This document shows, piece after piece, positions 17,541 through 26,197 of a DNA stretch of 64,000 nucleotides. The DNA is from Gemmatimonadota bacterium. GTDB lineage: Bacteria > Gemmatimonadota > Gemmatimonadetes > Longimicrobiales > Gaopeijiaceae. The DNA lies in assembly GCA_041390105.1 (NCBI GenBank), contig JAWKQO010000001.1, positions 932,001 through 996,000 on the forward strand, read 5' to 3'. How positions within the stretch are numbered: position 1 is the first letter of the stretch; every line of letters begins with the position of its first letter. The position numbers and the translations under genes are program-made. The notes below the pieces were generated by a model, which saw nothing but the letters and a program-made list of their open reading frames with translations, made no database searches and was not told where the DNA came from.

Positions 17541-18023
17541 CTACTCCAGGATGAGGAACAACGCCTGGGTCGGCGTCCAGTAGTAGTCGAACAGCACACC
17601 GCCTGCGATGGGCTTGGCCTCGTGCCCCTGCAGGGCATCGGCGACGTCCAGCTTGCCGTTGAACGTGACCATGAGCAGGCCCAGCGCGCGTCCACCGAAC
17701 ACGCCCCCCGGTGTGGAGCGCAGATCGACGGCCGTCCACGTATAGGTGAGTCCCTTGTACTGAAACTCTGGGACCGCGCCGGCCATTTCGGCCGGAACGA
17801 CGCCCGGGGTTCCCGACAGGGGAAAGCGGCCCTTGTCCTCGAGGACCTCATAGGCGGCGTGGCGGATCGAGTTGAAGTCGGAAAGGACCTTGGCGGCGTC
17901 CGCCCGCCCGATGGGGCCGCGCAGGCGCGGCACCGCGATCGCGGCCAGGATGCCCACCATCACCATGGCGGAGAACAGCTCGGGAAGGCTGAAGCCCGCC
18001 CGGCCGAGGCGGTGGCGGCTCAT
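17541..18023 (-). CDS. Type II secretion/type IV pilin-like pseudopilin
   Basis: The 160-residue product has a class III prepilin leader: short basic start MSRHRLGRAG then cleavage before FSLPELFSAMVMVGILAAIAV, with Glu at +5 of the mature protein. The rest is a globular pilin-like domain (about 45-160) with no secretion-specific motif that I recognise. The ATG overlaps the stop of the upstream gene (ATGA at 18020-18023). Only these two genes are present; the secretion ATPase, secretin and prepilin peptidase must be elsewhere. It may serve as a minor pseudopilin of a remote T2SS or pilus. Confidence 0.8.
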   Translation of the reverse strand: MSRHRLGRAGFSLPELFSAMVMVGILAAIAVPRLRGPIGRADAAKVLSDFNSIRHAAYEVLEDKGRFPLSGTPGVVPAEMAGAVPEFQYKGLTYTWTAVDLRSTPGGVFGGRALGLLMVTFNGKLDVADALQGHEAKPIAGGVLFDYYWTPTQALFLILE

Positions 18024-18508
18024 CGTACGACTCCGGGCGTGAAGAGGATGGAGGGGTTCTCGTATTCGGCCAGGTGCGTGGCTTGCCCCTCCACTTCGGA
18101 GGTGAGCGTGTAGCGCGCGCCCGCGGGGCGATAGGTGACGCCGGGAATTCCGAAGCCCAGCTCATCCAGCGACGTGGGCAGCCGTCCGTTGGTCGTCCGA
18201 TACGCCTCGATCCCGAGCACGGCCAGCGCAGCGCCTGCCCGGGCCGCCTCCGCCGCCTGGTCCCGCGTCAGGGTCAGCGGCTGTTCCCTGAAGGTGATGG
18301 TGTTCCAGACCAGCACGCCCACCAGCGTGAGCGACAGCCCGATCATCGTGCTCGGGCGGGCCAGAAGCGGCTTGGGCGGGCGCTGGGTCTGAGCCACCTG
18401 CCGGGACGTCTCGGCGCGCTGTTCTACGCGCTCCATGACGGATGCGAGGGCTTCGCGCTCGGCCTGGCTGGCTTCGGCGTTCGCAGCGTTCGGGTTGGCG
18501 TGGTCCAT
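18020..18508 (-). CDS. Single-pass membrane protein coupled to the pseudopilin gene
   Basis: The 162-residue product has a charged N-terminal helix (about 10-45, Glu/Arg-rich, coiled-coil-like), one transmembrane helix (TMIGLSLTLVGVLVWNTITF, about 54-73) and a periplasmic domain of about 90 residues with a pilin-like start (AAEAARAGAALAVLGIEAYRTTNG, then LPTSLDELG). LPTSLDEL is common in pseudopilin-type globular domains, although no prepilin leader is present. I do not recognise the family. Four-base overlap with the pseudopilin implies joint function, for example as a platform or minor subunit. Confidence 0.72.
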   Translation of the reverse strand: MDHANPNAANAEASQAEREALASVMERVEQRAETSRQVAQTQRPPKPLLARPSTMIGLSLTLVGVLVWNTITFREQPLTLTRDQAAEAARAGAALAVLGIEAYRTTNGRLPTSLDELGFGIPGVTYRPAGARYTLTSEVEGQATHLAEYENPSILFTPGVVR

Positions 18509-18626
18509 CGGAGATCCGGTCTGGGAACGAGGGCGCGCGCCCCTACGACGCAGACCCTCCTCGCCCTGGAGTCTCGGACAACGGCCCCGCCGGGTTGAGT
18601 TCCCGGCGGGACCGCTGCCCCGGCGC

Positions 18627-21260
18627 TCAGGATCCCGCCCGTCCGCCCGTTTTCGGAGTCTCCACCTGCAGCTCGACCCGATCGGCGTTCCACTGCGAGT
18701 CTCCCAGCAGGTTCCGAACGAAATACTCGGCCCGGAGCCAATACCAGTAGTCGCTCATGTTGCCGTAGCCGTGACGCTGCCCAGGGAAGACGAAGAAGTC
18801 GAAGCGCTTGCCCGCCCGGATCAGCGCCTCGGCCATGCGGAAGGTGCCCGCATGGTGGACGTTGTTGTCGACGTCGCCGGTGGTGAGGAGCAGGTGGCCC
18901 TTCAGGTTGGCGGCCAGATCGGAGTTCTTCTGGATGTCGTACTCGAAGGAGACCTCGCCATCGTCGCCGACGATCTCCTTGATGCCGTCGTGCTTCTCCG
19001 ACCAGTTCTGGTTGTAGACATCGTTGTTGTGATTCCCGGACGACGACACTGCCACCTTGAAGAAATCGGGATAGACCAGCATCGCCGCCGTGGACATGAA
19101 GCCGCCACCGGAATGACCGTAGATCCCCACCCGGTCCCGGTCGATGAAGCCGTGCTCGTCCGCCAGTTGCTCGATCGCGGCCTTCTTGTCCGCCAATCCA
19201 TAGTCGCGGAGGTTGCCGTAGCCATAGTTGTGGTACCACTTGGAGCGGTCGGGGTGGCCGCCCCGGTTACCGATGGTGATCACGATGAACCCGAACTGCG
19301 CCAGTCCCTGCTCGAAGGGCGCCAGCGAAAACGCCTTCGCCACGGACTCGGTTTGCGGCCCGGGGTACACGTAGGCGACGATCGGATAGACCCGCTCCGG
19401 ATCGAAGTCGTACGGCTTGTACATGACCCCATAGAGGTCGGTCACTCCGTCGGCGGCCTTGACGCGGTAAGGCTCCGGCATCTGGTACCCGGCCGCCTCC
19501 AGGCGGCTCAGATCGGCGGTCTCCAGGTCCATCACCTTGCGCCCGTTCGAATCGAAGAGCGCCGACGCCGGTGTCGTGTTCACACGCGAGTAGGTGTCCA
19601 CGAAGTACCGGTTGGACTCCGACACGGCGACCTGGTGATCGAAGTCGCCGGGATCGAGGAGCGATAGGCCCGTGCCGCTGACTCCCACGCGGTAGAGATG
19701 CCGGTAGTAGGGATCCTCGCCCTCCTCCCGGGCGTTGGCGGTGAAGAACACGAAGCCTCGCGTCTCATCGACCCCCTCGACGCCATCGACGTGCCAGGGG
19801 CCTGAGGTCAGCTGCGTGCGCGTTCCGTCCGCTGCGACCCGATAGAGGTGCGCCCACCCGTCCTGCTCCGACCACCAGATGAGGTCGCCGTTCGACAACC
19901 GGTACGGATTCTGATGCTCGATGTAGGTGTTCAGGCGCTCCTCGATGACCACGCGCACCGATCCGGTCTCCGGATCGGCGACCAGCACGTCCACCCGATG
20001 CTGGTCGCGACTGCGACGCCAGAAATAGAGCTCGCCGGACCGGTCGGAGAGCCAGCGCGTGATCGGCATCTCCTCCGAGCCGTTGCCACCACCGCCGAAG
20101 AACCCGCCTCCACCGCGGCTGTCCGGATCGTCGAAGACCCCCATCCGTTGGTCCTTCCAGGGGGAGTCGTCGAGTTGCTTGATGGCGCGGGCCTCCATGT
20201 CGAAGACCCAGAGCTCGGTCTGGGTGACGTTCTCCTCACCCGGCATGTCGTACTTGTACGTTTCCAGTTGGGGCCGCTTGTTGCCGGTGGCGTGCACGAC
20301 CCAGAGGTCGCCCACCTCGCGGCGGTCCTGGCGCGTGAGTGCGAACCAGCGGGAATCATGCGACCAGGAGGCGCCCGAGCGCTGCCGCTTGTCGTATTCC
20401 TTGCGGGTTTCGTCGTCGGTGTCGCCCCGGCCCGCGAACCCGTAGCTGTAGTGCTCTTCTCCGTCCGTGGTCAGGCGGACCTCGGCGACTTCCACCTTCA
20501 TCTCCGCAGAATCCGCTTCCGCGCCCGACTTCCCCCGGCGCGCGTCGAGGATCTTCCGGTACTCGTCGTAGCTCATCATCCACAGATCGAAATGACGACT
20601 GAAGACAACCCAGGCCGTGTCCGGGGAGACGCTGGCCCAGGACGGGTGCAGGTCGGGAGCCTCGTAGTCCTCCAGGAGTCGCAGCGCCTGGCTGTTGACA
20701 TCATACTCGAAGTACATCACCTGCTTGCGCGTGCGCGGCCGGCGGCTGCGAGAGCGCTCCTGCTCCTGATCCTGCTCCTGGACGGTGTCCGCCTCGGTGA
20801 TCACCTCATCCTGGGACGTCTGCACCTCGAACTGCAGCGTGTTGTCATCGATGAAGCGGATGTTGCGAATGGGTAGATGCTGGGCGTCCCAGGGATCCCT
20901 GGTGAGCCGCGTGAGCTCGGCGGCGATGCGGTCCCGGTCGAACAGGAGACGACGCGTCCCGCGAACCGGGTCGACAATGACGAAGGTCTTTCCCTGGGAG
21001 TCCTCCCACTCGTACCAGAAGCGGTCGCCGTGCTCGATCCATCGAGGCGTGACGGACAGGCTACCCACCAGGTCGCGGATCTTGTATGGCGCGAAGCGCG
21101 CCGCCAGCTCGTAGTTGGCCGATCCCGGACCACCGACCCACCCGGGTTCCGGCGCGGCCTGCGCGCCGAGGCGGGGGGTGACGGAAGCAGCAAGGAGGAC
21201 CGCGGTGAGTAGACCTGACATCCAGCGTTCCCGCCGGGGCGGGCATGCGAGAGTGTGCAT
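18627..21260 (-). CDS. S9 family dipeptidyl peptidase IV-like serine peptidase, secreted
   Basis: Cleaves dipeptides, typically X-Pro, from peptide N-termini. The predicted 877-residue product has a signal peptide (RRERWMSGLLTAVLLAASV...LGAQ), an N-terminal eight-blade beta-propeller of the DPPIV_N type (about 90-600) and a C-terminal alpha/beta-hydrolase. The triad reads Ser717 in YGHSGGG, Asp798 in GDVDNNVH and His830 in QRHGYG. A mid-propeller acidic repeat (TVQEQDQEQERSRSRR) is an insert. ATG 21260 has GGAG upstream; ATG 21272 is an alternative. Divergent from the M1 peptidase 215 bp away, so the two may share a control region. Strong role in extracellular protein scavenging, fitting the proline genes nearby. 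Confidence 0.92.
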   Translation of the reverse strand: MHTLACPPRRERWMSGLLTAVLLAASVTPRLGAQAAPEPGWVGGPGSANYELAARFAPYKIRDLVGSLSVTPRWIEHGDRFWYEWEDSQGKTFVIVDPVRGTRRLLFDRDRIAAELTRLTRDPWDAQHLPIRNIRFIDDNTLQFEVQTSQDEVITEADTVQEQDQEQERSRSRRPRTRKQVMYFEYDVNSQALRLLEDYEAPDLHPSWASVSPDTAWVVFSRHFDLWMMSYDEYRKILDARRGKSGAEADSAEMKVEVAEVRLTTDGEEHYSYGFAGRGDTDDETRKEYDKRQRSGASWSHDSRWFALTRQDRREVGDLWVVHATGNKRPQLETYKYDMPGEENVTQTELWVFDMEARAIKQLDDSPWKDQRMGVFDDPDSRGGGGFFGGGGNGSEEMPITRWLSDRSGELYFWRRSRDQHRVDVLVADPETGSVRVVIEERLNTYIEHQNPYRLSNGDLIWWSEQDGWAHLYRVAADGTRTQLTSGPWHVDGVEGVDETRGFVFFTANAREEGEDPYYRHLYRVGVSGTGLSLLDPGDFDHQVAVSESNRYFVDTYSRVNTTPASALFDSNGRKVMDLETADLSRLEAAGYQMPEPYRVKAADGVTDLYGVMYKPYDFDPERVYPIVAYVYPGPQTESVAKAFSLAPFEQGLAQFGFIVITIGNRGGHPDRSKWYHNYGYGNLRDYGLADKKAAIEQLADEHGFIDRDRVGIYGHSGGGFMSTAAMLVYPDFFKVAVSSSGNHNNDVYNQNWSEKHDGIKEIVGDDGEVSFEYDIQKNSDLAANLKGHLLLTTGDVDNNVHHAGTFRMAEALIRAGKRFDFFVFPGQRHGYGNMSDYWYWLRAEYFVRNLLGDSQWNADRVELQVETPKTGGRAGS

Positions 21261-21474
21261 CAGGATCTCCATGGAGAGCGAGCTCGGAACAGGCGTCACC
21301 CAAGAGGGGGAGCCGCAGGCGATTCGGCAAATCACCCCACGGCTCCCGCCGCGCACCCGGCCCTGCGCGTGGCCCCGCCGCCCCACGCGGGGCGCGGACC
21401 GAACTCCACCTCCGAGAGGGGGTATGGCGCCTCACCCGCGCCCGACGCGGGCAGCCCTTTTCGAGGTAGTGGTG

Positions 21475-23424
21475 ATGAAGATGCGGACCCTGATCCTCCA
21501 CGTGGCCGCGACGGCCCTGCTGTTGACGCCCCTCTCCGCCCAGATGGCGGACCGGCTTCCCCCGACCAACCAGGAGATGTTCGCCCCTCTGGAGATGCCC
21601 GATCCCACGTCGGTCAGGTCTCCCACGGGCGAACCGGGACCCGCCTATTGGCAGCAGAGTGCAGACTACCGCATCCGAGCGTCGCTGGACCCGTCGGCGC
21701 ATCGCGTCACGGGTTCGGAGACGATCACCTACACGAACCACTCGCCCGACGCGCTGGAGTTCCTCTGGATCCAGCTCGAACAGAACCTGTTCCGTCCAGG
21801 GTCCCGAGGCGCGCTGGTGAACTCGGGGTCGCGCTGGCGGGGAGCCTTCGAAGAGGGGGGGATCGATCTGCGCCGCATCGAGGTGATCCAGGACGGCAAG
21901 CGCTACACACCGGCCACCATGATCGACGACACGCGCATGCGCGTCGACCTCCAAACGCCCGTCGCTGAGTCCGGCGGCCGCGTTGAAGTGGAGATCGAAT
22001 GGTCCTTCGTCGTGCCCGAGTACGGCGCCGACCGCATGGGGCGCCTGCAGGGACAGGACGGCTGGGTATACGAGCTGGCCCAGTGGTATCCACGCATGTA
22101 CGTGTACGACGACGTAGATGGCTGGAACCCCCTTCCCTACCTCGGGCAGGGCGAGTTCTACCTCGACTACGGGAACTACGAGGTCGAGATCACCGTGCCG
22201 CGCGATCACATCGTCGTGGCCGGTGGACACCTCACCAACGCGCCCGAAGTGCTCACCGCGGAGCAGCAACGTCGCCTGGAGCGCGCGCGTGGCAGTACGC
22301 AGACGGTGGCCATCGTCGCAGCCGACGAAGTGGGGTCTGCTGCGAGCCGGCCGTCCGGCTCGGGGCCCCTGACCTGGAAGTTCACGCTGGAGAACGCCCG
22401 CGACTTCAGCTGGGCTGCCTCACGCGCCTTCATCTGGGACGCTTCGTCCTGGGAGGACGTGCTGCTTCAGTCCGCCTACCCGCGAGAGGGTCTGGGCACG
22501 GCCGACAACCCGGGGTGGGAGCATTCGACGGAGTATCTGCGCCACACGATTCCGTATTACTCGGCGCAGTGGTTCCGCTACCCGTATCCCGTGGCCGTCA
22601 ATGTTGCGGGCATCGTCGGTGGCATGGAGTACCCGGGCATCGTGTTCTGCTCGGTGCAGGCCCGTGGACAGGGGCTGTTCGGCGTGACCGACCACGAGTT
22701 CGGACACACGTGGTTCCCGATGATCGTGGGCAACGACGAACGTCGCTACGCGTGGATGGACGAGGGCTTCAACACCTTCCTCAACCACTATTCGAACCTC
22801 GCCTTCTACGGAGAGGAAGCGCAGCGCGCGCAGCGCACCAGCTCGGGCTACATCACCAGCCAGATGCTGGCAGCCACGGCAGACCAACCCATCGAGACCT
22901 ATCCGGACGTGCTCAGGCGCGAAGGCTTGGGCTTCATGGCCTACCGCAAGCCCGGCTACGGACTGATCCTGCTCCGCGAACTCGTGCTCGGGAATGAGCG
23001 CTTCGACCAGGCCTTCCGTTCCTATGTGGCCAATTGGGCATTCAAGCATCCCAAGCCCTGGGACTTCTATCGGATGATGGAAGAGGTGAGCGGAGAGCAG
23101 CTCGCCTGGTTCTGGCGCGGCTGGTACCGCACCACCGAGACCCTGGACCAGGCCGTCACCGAGGTGGCCTTCGCAGAGGGCACCACACGCGTCCAGCTAC
23201 GGAACCAAGCGGGTCTGGTGATGCCGGTGCCTCTGGAGATCGAGCTCGAGGACGGGAGTACTCTGCGAGAGACCTTGCCCGCCGAGGTCTGGGCCCGAGG
23301 CGACGACTACATGTTGGAGCTGTTCACCCGGCTGCCACCGGTCCGGGTCACCCTGGATCCGGACGCGCTCCTTCCCGACACCGACCGGGCCAACGACGTC
23401 TGGCGGGCCAGGCCGGTGAGCTGA
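21475..23424 (+). CDS. M1-family zinc metallopeptidase (gluzincin), secreted
   Basis: The 649-residue product has a signal peptide (LILHVAATALLLTPLSAQ) and an N-terminal beta-sandwich (about 55-290). The catalytic domain contains the exopeptidase motif GGMEYPG (about 382-388) and HEFGH at 407-411 followed by Glu430 in WMDEGFNTF, i.e. the complete HEXXH-X18-E zinc site. A C-terminal beta domain follows (about 560-649). Length and the GGMEY variant match the Gemmatimonadota/Bacteroidota 'M1 family' branch rather than classic PepN. GAGG lies eight bases before the ATG. Likely role: digestion of extracellular peptides together with the divergent DPP-IV-like enzyme. Confidence 0.93.
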   Translation: MKMRTLILHVAATALLLTPLSAQMADRLPPTNQEMFAPLEMPDPTSVRSPTGEPGPAYWQQSADYRIRASLDPSAHRVTGSETITYTNHSPDALEFLWIQLEQNLFRPGSRGALVNSGSRWRGAFEEGGIDLRRIEVIQDGKRYTPATMIDDTRMRVDLQTPVAESGGRVEVEIEWSFVVPEYGADRMGRLQGQDGWVYELAQWYPRMYVYDDVDGWNPLPYLGQGEFYLDYGNYEVEITVPRDHIVVAGGHLTNAPEVLTAEQQRRLERARGSTQTVAIVAADEVGSAASRPSGSGPLTWKFTLENARDFSWAASRAFIWDASSWEDVLLQSAYPREGLGTADNPGWEHSTEYLRHTIPYYSAQWFRYPYPVAVNVAGIVGGMEYPGIVFCSVQARGQGLFGVTDHEFGHTWFPMIVGNDERRYAWMDEGFNTFLNHYSNLAFYGEEAQRAQRTSSGYITSQMLAATADQPIETYPDVLRREGLGFMAYRKPGYGLILLRELVLGNERFDQAFRSYVANWAFKHPKPWDFYRMMEEVSGEQLAWFWRGWYRTTETLDQAVTEVAFAEGTTRVQLRNQAGLVMPVPLEIELEDGSTLRETLPAEVWARGDDYMLELFTRLPPVRVTLDPDALLPDTDRANDVWRARPVS

Positions 23425-23451
23425 ACCCCTCCCGTCGTTCCGAGCCGAGGT

Positions 23452-23486
23452 GGCGGCCCGGCGCCCTGCGGGGTGCCGGCGCCGCC
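23452..23486 (+). terminator. Hairpin after the M1 peptidase gene
   Basis: GGCGGC (23452-23457) pairs with GCCGCC (23481-23486), and inside it GGCGCC (23460-23465) pairs with GGTGCC (23472-23477) with one G-T pair around ctgcgg. It starts 27 bases after the stop. No T-run, so termination is a plausible but unproven role. Confidence 0.4.
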
Positions 23487-23597
23487 GCCAGGCTCCCTCC
23501 ACCCGGCGGCGCAGGGCCGCGTAGCACCCCCGCAACAGTCTAACTGGCACACCGGTTGCTCCCCTGGGGCCAAGCGTATCGCCCCATGGAGGAGGAC

Positions 23598-24782
23598 ATG
23601 ACGCCCCGTCCCATCATCGCAGCGCTGGCGCTCGGCCTGGCGCTGGGCGCCTGCCTCGAGCAGCAGCCTCTCGATCCGACCCTCTGGGAGCACCTCGACG
23701 TGGTCGAGGACACCGTGGCCCTGGAGGCCAGGGTGACCTATCTGGGCGGCGAGGAGCTTCCGGTCGTGGCCGCAGCTGATGCCCAGGGGGGTGGCGCCGC
23801 CGGCTACAAGATGAAACAGATCGCGCGGGTGAGTCCCCCGGTGGTGGCCGGCGTTCAACTGCAGGCCTCCCACCTCGTGCGGGACGGCTCGCGGGCGTTC
23901 GTCGGCTACAACGTCCGCGGCGATGTCTTCCGTGGCGGCGTGGATGTCTTCGATCAACTGAACGGCGAAGAGCCGCGGCTGCGTGCGCAGGCGCTCCTGT
24001 ACGACTCCGAGATCTCATCGGTGGATCTGTCCGGCGGCAGCCTCTACCTGGCCACCGCCACCGCGGATGAGTCGTTCCGCTCGCCGGCTGTGCTGGAGGT
24101 GATGTCGGTCGACAACGGCGCCAAGAGCCTGATCAGCACGGCCAGGGTCGAGCTCTCCAGCTTCGCCGGCACGGGGGTGCGTGCGTTCGGGGGCGAGGTC
24201 TTCACCACCTCGGGTTCCAATGGGCACGTCACCGTCTTCGACGGTGCGCTGCGGCCGGTGTTCTCCGACGCGCTCGCCGACGCGCGCGCCGTCGATGTCA
24301 ACGACGCCTACTTCGTGGCCATGCGGGGCACGCCCGGCCTGCTCCGCGTCTACGACCGCGGTGCGCGAAGGGTCCTGCGCGACATCCCGCTCGGTGGCGC
24401 CAACACACCCAACGCCAAGTCGTCCCTGTTTCTCGTGGGCGACCTGGCCTTTGCGGCGGCGGGCGACGGCGGGGTCGTGGTCGCGAACGTGGCGACCGGC
24501 CAGGTGCTCGAGCGCCTCGCCGCGCCACCGGGACCCGGCATCTCCGTCTCCAACGGGTTGGCCTGGTACAAGGACCTCTTGTTCGTCGCCAATGGCGAGG
24601 GCGGTCTTTGGATGGCGCAGGCCACGCGCGATCTGGATCGCCTGGGCGGAGCCGCCCCCGACTTCCACATCGTGGGCCGAATCGATCTGAGCGGCTCCGC
24701 CAACTTCGTGGAGGTGAAGGGCGACCTCCTCTTCGTTGCCACCGGCTTGGCGGGGCTCACCATCGTGGAGTTCGACAACTGA
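23598..24782 (+). CDS. LVIVD-type beta-propeller-like lipoprotein
   Basis: The 394-residue product carries a lipobox (ALGLALGAC, Cys at about 19), so it is lipid-anchored. The body (about 60-390) contains a repeating pattern of short hydrophobic strands such as GGVDVFDQL, HVTVFDG, GVVVANVATG and LFVATGLAGLTIVEF, as in LVIVD-repeat propellers, which bind proteins or glycans. GGAGGAGG overlaps the codons upstream of ATG 23598; ATG 23586 would add four residues. Its stop overlaps the next start (TGATG), so it is cotranslated with the TPR-beta-barrel protein and is a candidate partner of it in export or surface display. Confidence 0.78.
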   Translation: MTPRPIIAALALGLALGACLEQQPLDPTLWEHLDVVEDTVALEARVTYLGGEELPVVAAADAQGGGAAGYKMKQIARVSPPVVAGVQLQASHLVRDGSRAFVGYNVRGDVFRGGVDVFDQLNGEEPRLRAQALLYDSEISSVDLSGGSLYLATATADESFRSPAVLEVMSVDNGAKSLISTARVELSSFAGTGVRAFGGEVFTTSGSNGHVTVFDGALRPVFSDALADARAVDVNDAYFVAMRGTPGLLRVYDRGARRVLRDIPLGGANTPNAKSSLFLVGDLAFAAAGDGGVVVANVATGQVLERLAAPPGPGISVSNGLAWYKDLLFVANGEGGLWMAQATRDLDRLGGAAPDFHIVGRIDLSGSANFVEVKGDLLFVATGLAGLTIVEFDN

Positions 24783-26197
24783 TGCCTGCCGCACTCCGAC
24801 TCACACCCACCCTGCTCGCCGGGTTGGGCATGCTGTCGCCAGCGCTGGTCTCCGCGCGGACCCCTCCATGTCCGGAGGCCGTCCAGAACGAGGCAGGCTG
24901 GCGCGCGTTGCGAGACGCAGACCTCGCGAGTGCTCGTGCAACCTTCAGCGAAGTACTGGCCGTCTGTCCCGACGACGTCGACGCCACCGTCGGACTTGCC
25001 TACGTGGAGCTGCGGGCGGACCGCTTGGCACAGGCCCGCCTGCTGCTCGAACGGGCCCTGCTGCTCGATCCCACCCACGGCGACGCTCGAAAGGGTCTGG
25101 CCAGACTCGAAGGCCGCAGCGGCCGCATCGCCGCCTCCGAGCGACACTGGCGCACCGTGCTCGAGCAACAGCCGGACGACGTCGAGGCACTGGTCGGTCG
25201 GGCCCGCGTGCTGCGTTGGCAAGGAGACCCCTGGGCTGCCCAGCCGCTCCTGCAGCGCGCGCTCGCCCTGGACCCCGCGGACAACGCGGCGCGCGAAGAA
25301 GCAGGCTGGAACCGGGCCACGCTGGGCGCGACGGTTCAGGGACGCATCACGCACGAAGGAGACTCGGACGACAACCACGTCACCACCTTCTCGTTGGGAG
25401 GGGCCCTGCCGGTGAACGCCCGGATCCGGCTGGGGTGGCAGAGCTACCTTCGTAGCACCTCGTTCGGAATCGACCGCGATCGGCGGGCGGCTGCCTACCA
25501 TCTCACCAGCGCCGTGACGCTTCCCTCGGGCTGGCGCCTTCGCGGAGGCGTGGGCGCGAACGAGACGAGCGTCCTGGGCCAGGCGGTCGCGGCCGACTTC
25601 GACGTCGCAGTCGCGACGCCGGTGGCGACGCCACTGCAGCTGACCGTGCGGTTGGCGCGCAGCCCGCGACACTACACGAGCACCCTCATCGAGCGCGGGG
25701 TACACGCGGACGAAGCGGGCCTCGATGCCGCCTGGACCTCCGGCGTCTGGTCGCTCGCGACGACCTCGTCCCTCGCACGCTACCGTGGCACCGAGTCGAA
25801 CCGGCAGTGGACGGTGGGCACCCGCGTGCGCCGGACCTTCGGGGAGCGTTGGGAGTCCGGCGTGATCGCGCGCGGCTTCGGCTTCTCGGAAGATCTGCGC
25901 GACGGGTACTTCGATCCGAGCCACTTCCTCCTGGCCGAGATTCCAGTCGCCACCAGCCGCACCACCGGCCCCTGGCGGGGGCGGCTGGAGGGGGCGGTCG
26001 GTGCGCAGGCGAGCGCGCTGCAGGACGGAGTGAGCTTCGCGCCTCGCGTGGCGCTGGATGCCGGCTACCGCCTGGCGCCAGGGCGCGAGATCGTGCTGAC
26101 CGGAGTCTGGACGCGATCCGATGCACTCCGGCTCTCTGGGGGCCGAGGGTCGTACCGCTACACCTCGATCGGTGTCGCGGGAAGCTGGGTCTTCTGA
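24782..26197 (+). CDS. TPR plus YaiO-type outer-membrane beta-barrel protein (putative polysaccharide exporter)
   Basis: The 471-residue product has a signal peptide (about 1-26), then three or more TPRs (about 38-180; ARATFSEVLAVCPDDVDATV, ARLLLERALLLDPTHGDA, AAQPLLQRALALDPADNAA) and a beta-barrel (about 190-471) with alternating aromatic strands ending in a C-terminal Phe (VAGSWVF), a typical BamA signal. The layout is that of PgaA/YaiO proteins: periplasmic TPR domain feeding an outer-membrane pore. The last 40 bases overlap the convergent GT2 gene. Together with the GT2 synthase it suggests an exopolysaccharide export route; this is inference from architecture and position. Confidence 0.85.
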   Translation: MPAALRLTPTLLAGLGMLSPALVSARTPPCPEAVQNEAGWRALRDADLASARATFSEVLAVCPDDVDATVGLAYVELRADRLAQARLLLERALLLDPTHGDARKGLARLEGRSGRIAASERHWRTVLEQQPDDVEALVGRARVLRWQGDPWAAQPLLQRALALDPADNAAREEAGWNRATLGATVQGRITHEGDSDDNHVTTFSLGGALPVNARIRLGWQSYLRSTSFGIDRDRRAAAYHLTSAVTLPSGWRLRGGVGANETSVLGQAVAADFDVAVATPVATPLQLTVRLARSPRHYTSTLIERGVHADEAGLDAAWTSGVWSLATTSSLARYRGTESNRQWTVGTRVRRTFGERWESGVIARGFGFSEDLRDGYFDPSHFLLAEIPVATSRTTGPWRGRLEGAVGAQASALQDGVSFAPRVALDAGYRLAPGREIVLTGVWTRSDALRLSGGRGSYRYTSIGVAGSWVF

